DNA from: Gordonia jacobaea
GTDB lineage: Bacteria; Actinomycetota; Actinomycetes; Mycobacteriales; Mycobacteriaceae
Length of the DNA stretch: 51,622 nucleotides
Assembly: GCF_001186365.1 (NCBI RefSeq)
Contig: NZ_LDTZ01000027.1
Location: forward strand, 1 to 51,622
Reading direction: 5' to 3'
Both the position numbers and the translations under genes were made by a program. This document shows, piece after piece, positions 30,668-38,793 of this stretch. Under the pieces are notes generated by a model. It was not told where the DNA came from. It was given only the letters and a program-made list of their open reading frames with translations, and did no database searches. Each line of letters opens with the position of its first letter. Position 1 is the first letter of the stretch.

Positions 30668-31200
30668 TCAAGCCGCGATCTCGAAGGACGCGTCCTGAGC
30701 GGGCCCGAACGCCTTGATCGGGTCGTAGTGCTGACCGGTTTGCAAGCAGTAGTGGAGCTGCCCGAGCAAGCGGTCGAAGAGGTGCCGAAGCGCAGCGGCG
30801 TGCCGATCGCCGCGGTCGCGTCCTCGGCGTTAATGGTCTTGGGGTGCGCCGGCTTTCGCCATCGCGGCGAACGCCCAAAGGAATCCTGCAGCGTTGAGTC
30901 GGTTGTTCTTCACCACGCGGCGGGTAATCGAGATGCTGCGCCCGGAGGCCCGCGTGATCAGCACAGAACCGGCGTAGGTCCTTCAGCGAACGGGCGTCGG
31001 TGAACCGCTCGCGGTCGTCGCCGATCTCGCCGAGCACCCGAGCGCCGGAGAGGTCAGCCAGGCCAGGAAAACTGGTGATCACCGCGTAGTCGGGGTACTG
31101 CTGGAATGCCTCGGTAGTGGCCTCGGTGAGCTGATCCACGGCGGCGCATTCAGCATCGACGCCACCCAGCAGCGCGAGGGCCTGGCGGCCGAAGGCATCC
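30668..31200 (-). pseudogene. IS110-family transposase, C-terminal remnant with frameshifts
   Basis: Reading from 31200 down: YAVITSFPGLADLSGARVLG and FTDARSLK in one frame, then further pieces in other frames (ASGRSISITRRVVKNNRLNA, LHYCLQTGQHYDPIKAFGPA) ending QDASFEIAA at 30668. These are the Transposase_20 region and tail of IS110/IS1111 transposases. The N-terminal DEDD domain is missing and at least two frameshifts are present, so the gene is dead. Confidence 0.8.
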
Positions 31201-31339
31201 GCTGATCTACAGATCGAGAGTCAGGGTGGCGGTGCGCGCTCGAGATACGCACGGGTAGATGACTCCGGTGACGAGCGCTACTGACACGAGTGACGAATCC
31301 CCAGGTCGCCAACTGACATCCAAATGACGGATCTCAGGC

Positions 31340-31441
31340 CACGTGTTGCATCTGATGCAATATGCAGGGGCTTACTTGACATAAGATACGTTATCGGCGA
31401 ATTGCTTTGCACTGCAATATGTTTCGTCACCAGTGACGAAA
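31340..31441. promoter_or_regulatory. operator-rich intergenic segment
   Basis: Two perfect dyads, TTGCATC-T-GATGCAA (31346-31360) and TTTCGTCAC-CA-GTGACGAAA (31422-31441), flank a TTGACA (31376-31381). A short frame from GTG 31433 (VTKVCRNHGIERIDVVQPVE) stops after 27 codons, so the promoter probably once served a gene now lost. The rest of 31201-31512 shows nothing recognisable. Confidence 0.5.
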
Positions 31442-31512
31442 GTGTGCCGGAATCACGGGATCGAACGCATCGACGTGGTGCAACCGGTCGAGTTCGACGG
31501 GGCACGGTCGCT

Positions 31513-34137
31513 TTAGGGCGTTGGTGGGTCGACGGACACTTTCAACTTCAACGTACGTCTACTGAATGGGACCCGGCCTCCCTCAAGGTGTTCCAACGCC
31601 AAGGCGTTAAGTTCGTACCGCTCGAGTGAACCCACCGCTTCGATCTGGCCATGTCCGGCGGTTGCTTTCATCGTCACGATCTGCTCCGCATCGCCGCTCA
31701 CGACTATGCCCGGACTGCGGGTGGCAAACAGATATTGGCGGCTGCTGCGCAGCGAACGTAGACGATCGACGAGGTACTCCTCGATCCACGGGGCGTGCAG
31801 CGCATCCTCTGGTTGATCGACGAGCACCGGTGTGTCACCGTCGGCGAGCAAAATGACCAGGATGGCCGTGCATCGCTGGCCATGAGCGAGTTGTTCGATC
31901 GCCGTGTAGGTTTGGTCGCCGGGCTTCTTGAACTTGATGGTGAGGACATCGGGACGGTCGATGGCCTGCAGATTCAGTAGGTCCTCCCACAAATTGCGTT
32001 CGTCGATGTTCGTGAGCAGCTTGGCGAGACTCGCCATGTCGATTCCATGATCGATATCTACGAGTTCGGCGAGGTTATGCGACCACATTGAGCGGACGAA
32101 CCTCAGCGGATGCGTCCGAAGCGCGAGTTCATTCAGGAAGTCCTCCCTGACCCGTGAGCCCACCTTGATCAGGTCGAGCGCACGGCGAAACTCAGACTGG
32201 TCCCCTTGGTTGGGAACGTCGAGCTTGACGAAGCCAGCCGCCTTCGCGTTGAGGTCTATGACCCGCGCCCGGCGCATGTCCCGCCGTGTGCGTCGCGCAG
32301 CGTGAAGGGCGTCGGTGAGGTCATGTCTTTCCTGCTCCAGTCGAGCCAGATCGGGCCGAGCGCGATGTTCAAGCGCGGCCCTGGCAGCCTGGAGTTGAGT
32401 GAGTTTGGACTGCAACTGTTCGAGGCTCGCGCGCAAAGCCGTAAGAGATGCTTCCGGATCAATCTTGTCGAGTTCTTCATCGAGGCGGATCTTGAACTCG
32501 TCGAACCGCGTTCTCCACTGACCCTCAATGCGCGCCATGGCCTTCGCAGCCTCGGCGATCGCTTCGAGAATCTGCGTGCGTCCCGTGTCGAGGCGTTCGC
32601 GTAGAAGTGCCAGCACGGCATTGGCTTCGAGGAACAAGCCAGCGTTCTCGCCCACTGACTCGTGCAATTCGGCTTCGGGCAGATTGAACGCGGGCGCGTC
32701 GAGGTCGGCGAGGTCGTTCCGTGTGCCGTGCAAGCTGGTCTGCTCTGCGGTCCACCCCGACTGCTCCTTCACCGTCTCGGTTTTGAACAGTTCCTCGAGT
32801 TGGCGAACTTGTTCGCCAAGTTCCGCCCCGCCAGCGGTCTCGGATTCTAATCGCTGGACGCGTTGCCGAGCCGCGATCAGTTTTCCGGCGTTGACCCGCA
32901 GGCCCCCGATCGCGGCTTCGATGGAGGCGTTGACCGCCTCCAGGTCGATCGACGCGTCAACCAGGGCCATGCGACCAACCGGCTCTCGGGAGTACTCGAG
33001 GATCTCTCCTTGCGAGAACGCCGCGATCGGGCAGATGAGGGCGGGGTCGTCGTTGATTTCAGCCCAGTCGCTTCCGGTCTGTTGCAGGACGCGGGCAGCT
33101 GGCGATCCGCCGGCGTTGTACGTCCGCTCCATCCGGTATCGCACGCCGTCGCCGGCGACATGCACGACGACCGTGCTGTTGTTCATCAGCGCCTTGTCCA
33201 TCCGCGAGTCGATCTCGGTTCGAATGTGAGGAAAAGCGATGGCGTCGACCTGCTGGCTCAGAACGAATCGAATCGCCTCCAGTACCAAAGACTTGCCCGC
33301 CCCCGTGCCGCCAAGAAGGCAATTTAAGTCTGGCGAGAAGCGGATGCGTTCGCCGCCGAGGAATCCACCCAGGAACTCAATGTCTTCGATGCGGGTGTAG
33401 GTGGTCGGAGCTGGCTGCTGCAGCAAGACGCGCAACTGCGGGTCGGCGAGCGCGTGGCGGAGTCCAATCAGATCCGGGCGGCTGGCCTTTATCCAGGTGC
33501 GGCGCGCACCGATTCCGGACAGCGCATGATGGCTTTCGTCCTTGTCCCAGGTGTCCGATCCGCGGACGAAGGCCATGTTTCGTTGCTCGCCGAGTTTGTT
33601 ACGGACGTCGTCTGCGGTGTCGAGGTGAACGATCTCAACGGCGCAGACGTCGTCGTGCAGCAAGATCTCCCTGACGTGAGCCGGAACCGTCAACCGCATC
33701 AGCCCTTTGTCCTTCTCGATGTGGGCAGGTATGGCCAACCCACCGGAGGCTGCGATCTTCGTCGCGGCGTCGGCGAAGCCAGCGTTGGCGCTGATGTCCA
33801 ATTTGCCGCGGTCTGCTTGGCCGATGTTGAGCTTCACCAGGACCTCTTCGATCAGCGCCGGGTCAGTTCCTTGCTCCCAGATGGCGAGCAGATGGCCCTC
33901 GTTGGTGCTGATCTCGACCCCGGGCAGGACGACGAGTGGAGTGCCGACCGCTGCGTCGGCGATGTGACTACACCAGGAGACCGTGTTGTGGTCTGTGATG
34001 GCGATAGCGTCAAGGCCGGCGGCAAGCGCGGCCTCGACAATGTCTCCGGGCGTGCCGTAATGCTCGTCCTTGGCGTCGCTAGAACCGGGCGTGTGAACGT
34101 GCAGATCAACTGCCCAGAAGCGCGCTGCAGCAGTCAT
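31513..34137 (-). CDS. PHP-domain plus SMC-like ATPase (TrlF-type), candidate defence protein
   Basis: 874 residues. Residues 1-230 are a PHP (polymerase/histidinol phosphatase-like) metal-dependent hydrolase: DLHVHT (D11, H13, H15), ITDHN (D49, H50), GVEIS (E75), PAHIEK (H139) and GSDTWD (D195) supply the expected ligands. From residue 250 an SMC/RecN-type ABC ATPase follows: Walker A GGTGAGKS (276-283), a long coiled coil (about 410-660, AKAMARIEGQWRTRFDEFKI), signature-like LAHGQRC and Walker B PVLVDQPEDAL. This PHP-AAA fusion is known as a TrlF-like family found near defence genes; activity is not established for this protein. No operon partner is visible; it is an orphan gene on a mobile region. 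Confidence 0.85.
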   Translation of the reverse strand: MTAAARFWAVDLHVHTPGSSDAKDEHYGTPGDIVEAALAAGLDAIAITDHNTVSWCSHIADAAVGTPLVVLPGVEISTNEGHLLAIWEQGTDPALIEEVLVKLNIGQADRGKLDISANAGFADAATKIAASGGLAIPAHIEKDKGLMRLTVPAHVREILLHDDVCAVEIVHLDTADDVRNKLGEQRNMAFVRGSDTWDKDESHHALSGIGARRTWIKASRPDLIGLRHALADPQLRVLLQQPAPTTYTRIEDIEFLGGFLGGERIRFSPDLNCLLGGTGAGKSLVLEAIRFVLSQQVDAIAFPHIRTEIDSRMDKALMNNSTVVVHVAGDGVRYRMERTYNAGGSPAARVLQQTGSDWAEINDDPALICPIAAFSQGEILEYSREPVGRMALVDASIDLEAVNASIEAAIGGLRVNAGKLIAARQRVQRLESETAGGAELGEQVRQLEELFKTETVKEQSGWTAEQTSLHGTRNDLADLDAPAFNLPEAELHESVGENAGLFLEANAVLALLRERLDTGRTQILEAIAEAAKAMARIEGQWRTRFDEFKIRLDEELDKIDPEASLTALRASLEQLQSKLTQLQAARAALEHRARPDLARLEQERHDLTDALHAARRTRRDMRRARVIDLNAKAAGFVKLDVPNQGDQSEFRRALDLIKVGSRVREDFLNELALRTHPLRFVRSMWSHNLAELVDIDHGIDMASLAKLLTNIDERNLWEDLLNLQAIDRPDVLTIKFKKPGDQTYTAIEQLAHGQRCTAILVILLADGDTPVLVDQPEDALHAPWIEEYLVDRLRSLRSSRQYLFATRSPGIVVSGDAEQIVTMKATAGHGQIEAVGSLERYELNALALEHLEGGRVPFSRRTLKLKVSVDPPTP

Positions 34138-34289
34138 TGATCGACAACCCTCCGATCGCCTGAGAAAACATGGGGCAGGCTGACACGCAGTCGGCTAACG
34201 CTGCGAAACCTCGATCGACGATACAGAGACTGCCAGTCCGCATCGAGCCGTTTGCGTTCTGTCGGCCCCGGTCATAGGTCAGAAGGAAA

Positions 34290-34549
34290 GTGAGGCGCAC
34301 ATCCCTGACTTCGGCGAGCCCGGCCCCTCAGAGATCTGGCAGATCGGTGTCGCGATGACACATCTGACCCGTCACACCACCACCCCTGACGAGTGCTACT
34401 ACCTGATCTGGGACGGCTGTCCCGACGTCGAGACTCTCTGCGAGCGGATCGGTGCCACCAGAATCGACCTCACCGACGAGGCAGGCGTGGCAAGCATCGC
34501 CAGCGGCGCACATAATCTCCGGGTGTGGCGGAACTGCCCAGTAGGCTAG
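34290..34549 (+). pseudogene. fragment of an actinobacterial protein of unknown function
   Basis: The frame gives IPDFGEPGPSEIWQIGVAMT then HLTRHTTTPDECYYLIWDGC, similar to the N-terminal part of a hypothetical family I recall only by its TTTP...C-x-x-x-x-W-D/E-G pattern. The C-terminus ends after 64 residues with NLRVWRNCPVG. Probably a remnant. Confidence 0.35.
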
Positions 34550-34575
34550 TCAGGAGGGCTACTGAAGGGGGCGAC

Positions 34576-34794
34576 ATGAGTCCGTCGGAGAGCGATAGTA
34601 CCGACTCCTCGAAGAAAGTTCAGGCGGCTACCGCGCGGATCGCCGCCCAGGCTGTTCCGAGAATCGATTTGACCCCCTCCACGATCAGCGCGATCAACAA
34701 GGCTGCAGCTCTATCACCCGTCTACTACCGTGCCCGGCCAGAGTCGTTGGAAGCGCTGCGCAGCGTTCTCAGCGCCATCACGGGGTGCTGCTGA
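34576..34794 (+). CDS. chimeric ORF: unknown N-terminus fused to the arsR 3' end
   Basis: 72 codons from ATG 34576 (GGGGGCG upstream). Residues 1-47 (SDSTDSSKKVQAATARIAAQ, VPRIDLTPSTISAINKAAAL) are unrelated to ArsR and resemble the start of an unidentified helical protein. From codon 48 the sequence PVYYRARPESLEALRSVLSA is exactly that of the arsR C-terminus at 13160-13235. The junction is the left edge (34719) of the 263-bp repeat. A functional product is unlikely but expression of a short fusion is possible. Confidence 0.55.
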   Translation: MSPSESDSTDSSKKVQAATARIAAQAVPRIDLTPSTISAINKAAALSPVYYRARPESLEALRSVLSAITGCC

Positions 34795-34981
34795 ACCGTC
34801 GCAGGCGCGGTCAGTTGAGCACCTGCGTCAGGCCCCCCTCATAGGCAACCGCGCCACGCAACGCAAGGCACATAGCGGTGCGTGGCGGAAACCAAATGAA
34901 GAAGTGTCACCACCAAGACCCCTCACTCTGTCACCTATGGCCTGATGCAGAACTGTCACCGATGTCTTGCGAGATGACACT
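34719..34981. repeat. 263-bp perfect repeat, copy 2 (partner 13160-13422)
   Basis: Identical to 13160-13422. Left edge inside codon 48 of the chimeric ORF, right edge at the IS481-type terminus GATGACACT, a few bases before the start region of cassette gene 1. Confidence 0.95.
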
Positions 34982-35315
34982 CTGTGCATGTTCGACCACT
35001 GGCCCCGACACCCGAACACTGCGCGTGTTCGACCCGCCGAAGCCCGTTGTTGTCGACATCGCGATCGCGGCCCCCTCGTGCGGCCGCTCCTATGCGGCCG
35101 GCGGGGGAGTGTCACTGCGAGTCCGCGCATTCGGAGCCCGGATCGAGCCGACCATGCCCGCACTGCTATTAGCGTGGCTCCAAACCTCAAACGGCCTCTG
35201 GCGCGGGATATGTCAGATGCCAGTCGAGAGCGCCAACCGCGTCTCCTCGGCCACCATCACCATGTGGGTGCCGCCCGAAGCACTGCAACCGCGAGAGGGC
35301 CCAGCACCGCAATGA
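34974..35315 (+). CDS. unknown protein, 113 aa (cassette copy C, gene 1)
   Basis: Homologue of 13429-13755. In this copy one extra C in the CCCC run near 35006 puts the MFDHW start out of frame, so the conserved frame is reached from the ATG at 34974 inside the IS end (MTLCACSTTGPDTRTLRVFD). From DTRTLRV onward the two proteins align without gaps, with the near-identical C-terminal block AWLQTSNGLWRGICQMPVES. This suggests that the repeat has supplied a new start to a frame broken at its own start. Overlaps gene 2 by ATGA. Function unknown. Confidence 0.6.
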   Translation: MTLCACSTTGPDTRTLRVFDPPKPVVVDIAIAAPSCGRSYAAGGGVSLRVRAFGARIEPTMPALLLAWLQTSNGLWRGICQMPVESANRVSSATITMWVPPEALQPREGPAPQ

Positions 35316-35512
35316 CTGACAACAATGACACGGGGGCAGGCCCCACCAACCGCGTCGCACCCAAACGCGGCCGCGTCGAGTTGCCTGACCTGACGCTCAT
35401 CGTGCGTCCGGCCGGCCAACCCGCCGGCATCCGCACCTACACCGCCAACGAGCTCGACGAAGCCCAGGCGTACGCCGATCAGACCGGGGGACAGGCCGAC
35501 CGGCTCCAATAG
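35312..35512 (+). CDS. unknown small protein, 66 aa (cassette copy C, gene 2)
   Basis: Starts at ATG 35312 over the stop of gene 1. Same layout as the 70-residue copy at 13752: GAGPTNRVAPKRGRVELPDL, strand LTLIVRPAGQPAGIRTYTA and helix NELDEAQAYADQTGGQADRL. Followed by the conserved CCGCCCTCCCC element (35536-35568) and, 160 bp on, by the DUF3800 gene. Family unknown. Confidence 0.65.
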   Translation: MTDNNDTGAGPTNRVAPKRGRVELPDLTLIVRPAGQPAGIRTYTANELDEAQAYADQTGGQADRLQ

Positions 35513-35674
35513 TCACAAACAGCTTCTCCGCTGCGCTGCGCTGCCGCCCTCCCCGCGGTCGGTTGCCACATGAGCGGAGTGGTGACGTTTGAGCGAGAGG
35601 AGGGGCTCAGAAAGCCGTCCATGTGTGTCCCCTGAGCCCTGTCGAGTCGTACCAGACCAATAGGGTGTTCCATC

Positions 35675-36232
35675 ATGTTGACGGCGTGGGCAGACGAGAG
35701 CGGGTCGCGCCCGGACATGGACCCCGGCGCGTACCTGATGTCCGCAGCCCTCTGCGACGAAGACGACGTCGACACCCTCCGCGCAGCTATGGAAGCGCTG
35801 CGCTTGGCCGAGCCGAAGGTGCACTGGCACGGCAGCAGCGAGCAACGACGAACCGAACTCGTCACCGCGATCGCCGAACTACCCCTGACAGGGTTCGTCG
35901 TCGTGCACGTCGACAAGGAATCCTCGGATCGCTGGCACCGATGCAAATGCATGGAGTTCCTACTGCCGCACCTGGCCGACATGCCTTGCGCCACGATCAC
36001 GCTGGAATCCCGAGGCCAACAGGACGCAAGCGACATGGACATGCTGCAAAAGCTCCGCGCCCGACAAGCCGTCGCCCCGACTCTGCGAATTGACCACGCT
36101 ATCGGCCGTCACGAACCGGCGCTGTGGGTTGCCGACATCGTGTGCGGTGCCGTGGTGCAACAGCGGTGCGGCCGCGGGGACTATCTCGACATACTCGGCG
36201 CCGGTGTCGAAATACACACCATCGGCCCCTAA
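35675..36232 (+). CDS. DUF3800-type protein (cassette copy C, gene 3)
   Basis: 185 residues from ATG 35675 (MLTAWADESGSRPDMDPGAY). Same length as the copy at 17661 and about 90% identical; the DESGS motif, VVVHVDKESSD and ALWVADIVCGAVVQ are conserved. An element TAGGGT lies just upstream as in copy B. This is the only locus where all three cassette genes and the tail are together, so it is the best candidate for the functional unit. Confidence 0.8.
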   Translation: MLTAWADESGSRPDMDPGAYLMSAALCDEDDVDTLRAAMEALRLAEPKVHWHGSSEQRRTELVTAIAELPLTGFVVVHVDKESSDRWHRCKCMEFLLPHLADMPCATITLESRGQQDASDMDMLQKLRARQAVAPTLRIDHAIGRHEPALWVADIVCGAVVQQRCGRGDYLDILGAGVEIHTIGP

Positions 36233-36235
36233 AAG

Positions 36236-36349
36236 ACCGCGAGCCACAGGCCTCGTCGTCCGGCGAGTAATCCTGTGGCTCACTTCCAAACCCACCGCAA
36301 TGGGCTGGCTGCGGCTCCGATTGTAGCCTCACTACGCGGCTACACGCCA
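36236..36349 (+). ncRNA. conserved double-hairpin tail after DUF3800 (copy C)
   Basis: Stem 1 GAGCCACAG (36241-36249)/CTGTGGCTC (36273-36281); stem 2 GTAGCC (36323-36328)/GGCTAC (36338-36343). Only two substitutions separate it from 18222-18335, both outside stems or in loops. Terminator or small RNA. Confidence 0.5.
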
Positions 36350-36353
36350 CCCA

Positions 36354-36530
36354 CTAGCCCGAGGCGCGCATGACATCGCGGCGCAGCGTTGCGGCCAGGT
36401 CGGTGTTGCTTGTGTGCTCGGCTGCGGTGGTGAGGATGCGCGCGATCCGGGTCAACAGTGCCGGTGGGGCCGGCACTGGTCCGCTACCTGAGGTGTCGGT
36501 CCGGATGAGTCCGGCGACGTGAGTGCCATT
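36354..36530 (-). pseudogene. C-terminal fragment of an unidentified protein
   Basis: A minus-strand frame ends PALLTRIARILTTAAEHTSN then TDLAATLRRDVMRASG at 36354. Helical, plausible coding composition, but no start and no recognisable family. The 36531-37085 stretch holds no convincing gene apart from the hairpin listed separately. Confidence 0.3.
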
Positions 36531-36688
36531 CCTATTGGGGCGGTTACATCCCGGATGCTTCGCCGCCGCAGCCCGCGCGCCACGGTGCCGAAACTGTCGA
36601 CGCGAGCGATGCAGCATCATCGTGCAAAACAAGACTATCCGGATCGCTGGTCACGGATAACCCAGCCGCCTCATGGCTTCCGGATGGG

Positions 36689-36720
36689 GACCTACTGGCC
36701 TTCCCGCAAGCCAGTAGGTC
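36689..36720. repeat. perfect 11-bp stem hairpin in a non-coding stretch
   Basis: GACCTACTGGC (36689-36699) and GCCAGTAGGTC (36710-36720) with a 10-base loop. It could be a terminator, a recombination site or the end of a lost element. Confidence 0.6.
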
Positions 36721-37085
36721 GCCTTATCTGTTGTCGACAACCGATGAGGTAACGCCTGACGGTATGTGCCGGTGCTACCAGGCCCTGTAGCGGTTGGAGC
36801 CGAGAGGACGGCACGGTGGTTAACGGCGGCGCCAGGCACGGGTCCGGTTGACAAACGTGCCGGTTGCAACTACTGCAGCAATGCTTGCGCCCACTTGCGT
36901 ACAACAGGGACAAGGGGGGTCAGGCCGCGGCTGCGGGAAACGTGTCCTTGGGTGTCTGTGTTCGTCGGTCGCTAGCGGACTCAGGTTCGCCCGGCCCTAG
37001 ACTAGGCGTGGTCCGTACCGACGGGCAGGGTGACCAGACCCCGCAAAGGTCGGACGCGCCGACCACGACGACACGCACGGCTCGA

Positions 37086-37226
37086 ATGTCAGTCGACGGT
37101 GTACTGGACCAGAAGAACCAGGCGTCGCGGCCATCCATCGAGAACCGGGTGTCCATACTTGTCCAGCTTCTTGGAGGGACGCGTCTTGGACGATGTGACC
37201 GAGCTCGAGTTGGCAGGTCCCCGATA
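37086..37226 (+). pseudogene. IclR-family regulator, N-terminal fragment left of IS3
   Basis: From ATG 37086: SVDGVLDQKNQASRPSIENR, VSILVQLL, and after a one-base shift EGRVLDDVTELELAGPR, which resembles the first helices of an IclR winged helix (SVxxALxIL...LTxxELA). The IS3 inverted repeat starts at 37227. The matching C-terminal part lies at 39846-40125. Confidence 0.45.
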
Positions 37227-37270
37227 ACCGGTCCAGTCAGTTCTAGAGCCAGTTCCTAACTTGCAGTTGA

Positions 37271-37444
37271 TCAGTCGATCTCGCAGCCCACGGGGTGATG
37301 CCGGTGGGTGCATCCGGCACTGTACTCGGCCGGGGTCTGGTAGCCCAGTGCCGAGTGGCGGTGCCGATGGTTGTGGTCGTCTTTGAAGTCGGCGATGACT
37401 ACACGGGCCTCGAGCAACGTCGGCCAGCAGTTGCGGTTGAGGCA
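37271..37444 (-). pseudogene. outer IS3 transposase orfB, C-terminal part
   Basis: Reads CLNRNCWPTLLEARVVIADF, KDDHNHRHRHSALGYQTPAE and stop at 37271-37273. It is the direct continuation of the reading frame that ends at 38794 (NNRLRDE), with codons restored when the inner IS3 and one 3-bp duplication are removed. Confidence 0.88.
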
Positions 37445-37475
37445 TGATGCGCCCTGGGTTTCCCGGAGGCTCGGG

Positions 37476-38396
37476 TTATGGGATTCCGACCCGGTGTTGG
37501 TCGGCCCGTGACTGATCGTAGATGATGGTTTCGAACTCGACGGGTGGGATGTTGCCGAGATAGCCGTGGAGGCGTTCGGTGTTGTGCCAGTGCACCCAGC
37601 CCAGGGTCGCCAGTTCGACGTCGTCGACCGTTTTCCATGGACCGGTGCGGGCGGGTCCGTAAATTAATTCCGCTTTGTAGTAGCCGTTCACCGTCTCGGC
37701 CAGAGCGTTATCGTAACTGTCTCCCACGGTCCCGATCGAGGGTGTCGCCCCGATCTCGGCGAGACGTTCCCCGTAACGCACGGAGGTGAATTGCGCGCCC
37801 GCATCAGAGTGACACCGTAAGCCCGGCAACATGTTTCCCCGATTCCATCGGGCCATCCCGATCGCATCGAGGACCATCGCAGTCCTCATATGCGAGGCCA
37901 CTCGCCACCCCACGATCATCCGCGAGTAGGCGTCGATGATAAAACACACGTACGCCACGCCCGACCACGTCGGGACATAGGTCAGATCGGTGACCCACAG
38001 TTGATTCGGTGTAGTCGCGGTGAACTCCCGTTTGACCAGATCCGGGTGGCGCGGCATCGAGGAATCGGGGCGGGTCGTGCGGACCCGCCGGCCGCGCCGC
38101 GCGCCTTCGATTCCGAGTGCGTGCATCAGTCGAACAACCTGGTCACGACCGATATCGTGTCCAGCGCGACGCGCAGCTTTCCATAGCTTGCGAGCACCGT
38201 AGACCCGGTAGTTGTCTTCCCACAGCTGTCGTAGCGCAGGGGCGAGGACAGCGTCACGTTGCGACCGCGCCGAGGGGCGGCGGCTCTTGATGTCGTAGTA
38301 GGTACTCGGGGCCATCCGCACACCTGCGCTGCGCAGGACGGCGAGGATGGGCTCAACCCCGAATTCTGCCCGCTGATCATCGATGAACGTGACTAC
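37476..38396 (-). CDS. inner IS3 transposase orfB (DDE integrase core)
   Basis: About 306 residues when read from the frame overlapping the end of orfA (VVTFIDDQRAEFGVEPILAV). HTH_21 region WEDNYRVYGARKLWKAARRA, then rve core: NQLWVTDLTYVPTW (Asp), LRCHSDAGAQFTS (Asp), DNALAETVNGYYKAEL (Glu) and YLGNIPPVEFE at the end. The catalytic triad is complete. It is probably made as an OrfAB fusion by -1 frameshifting near the orfA stop, as in other IS3 elements. Confidence 0.9.
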   Translation of the reverse strand, partial: VVTFIDDQRAEFGVEPILAVLRSAGVRMAPSTYYDIKSRRPSARSQRDAVLAPALRQLWEDNYRVYGARKLWKAARRAGHDIGRDQVVRLMHALGIEGARRGRRVRTTRPDSSMPRHPDLVKREFTATTPNQLWVTDLTYVPTWSGVAYVCFIIDAYSRMIVGWRVASHMRTAMVLDAIGMARWNRGNMLPGLRCHSDAGAQFTSVRYGERLAEIGATPSIGTVGDSYDNALAETVNGYYKAELIYGPARTGPWKTVDDVELATLGWVHWHNTERLHGYLGNIPPVEFETIIYDQSRADQHRVGIP

Positions 38397-38740
38397 TTCT
38401 TGTGTTGGCGGTCGAGCTCCGCCCCGAAGAAAGACGCTGCTCGTTTCAGTATCTCGTTGGCTCGCTTGAGCTCTCGGACTTCTTGTTCGAGCTCTTTGAC
38501 CCTGGTGGCCTCTGTGGTGGTGACACCGGGGGTGTGTCCGTCATCGATATCGGCCTGGCGCACCCAGGAGCGGACCGATTCCACTCCGTAGCCCAGTTGA
38601 TGAGCTACCCGTGAGACGGTGCCCTGCTCGGTGCCCAGTTCGGCCCGCAAACTACGGACCATGCGGACCGCGGCAGCCTTCTCTTCTGAGCTGTACCGAC
38701 GGCTGGTCGGCTTCTTCCCTGACGGCGATCCTGTGGCCAT
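38393..38740 (-). CDS. inner IS3 orfA (HTH protein)
   Basis: 115 residues from ATG 38740 (MATGSPSGKKPTSRRYSSEE). HTH of the transposase_8 type (GTVSRVAHQLGYGVESVRSW) and a leucine-zipper coiled coil (VKELEQEVRELKRANEILKR) that ends AELDRQHKK. The overlap with orfB in the -1 frame suits programmed frameshifting. Confidence 0.9.
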   Translation of the reverse strand: MATGSPSGKKPTSRRYSSEEKAAAVRMVRSLRAELGTEQGTVSRVAHQLGYGVESVRSWVRQADIDDGHTPGVTTTEATRVKELEQEVRELKRANEILKRAASFFGAELDRQHKK

Positions 38741-38793
38741 ACCTGCATCCTCGTTTCCAAGGTCAGGAGTCTCCAAGATTCCCAGGCGTGTCA

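Larger units (their letters stand above)
37445..38793 (-). mobile_element. inner IS3-family element, complete
   Basis: 1349 bp, tips TGATGCGCCCTGGG (37445) and, on the other strand, TGACACGCCTGGG (38793), flanked by the 3-bp direct repeat GCA (37442-37444 and 38794-38796). It encodes orfA and orfB, both intact. Confidence 0.88.
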
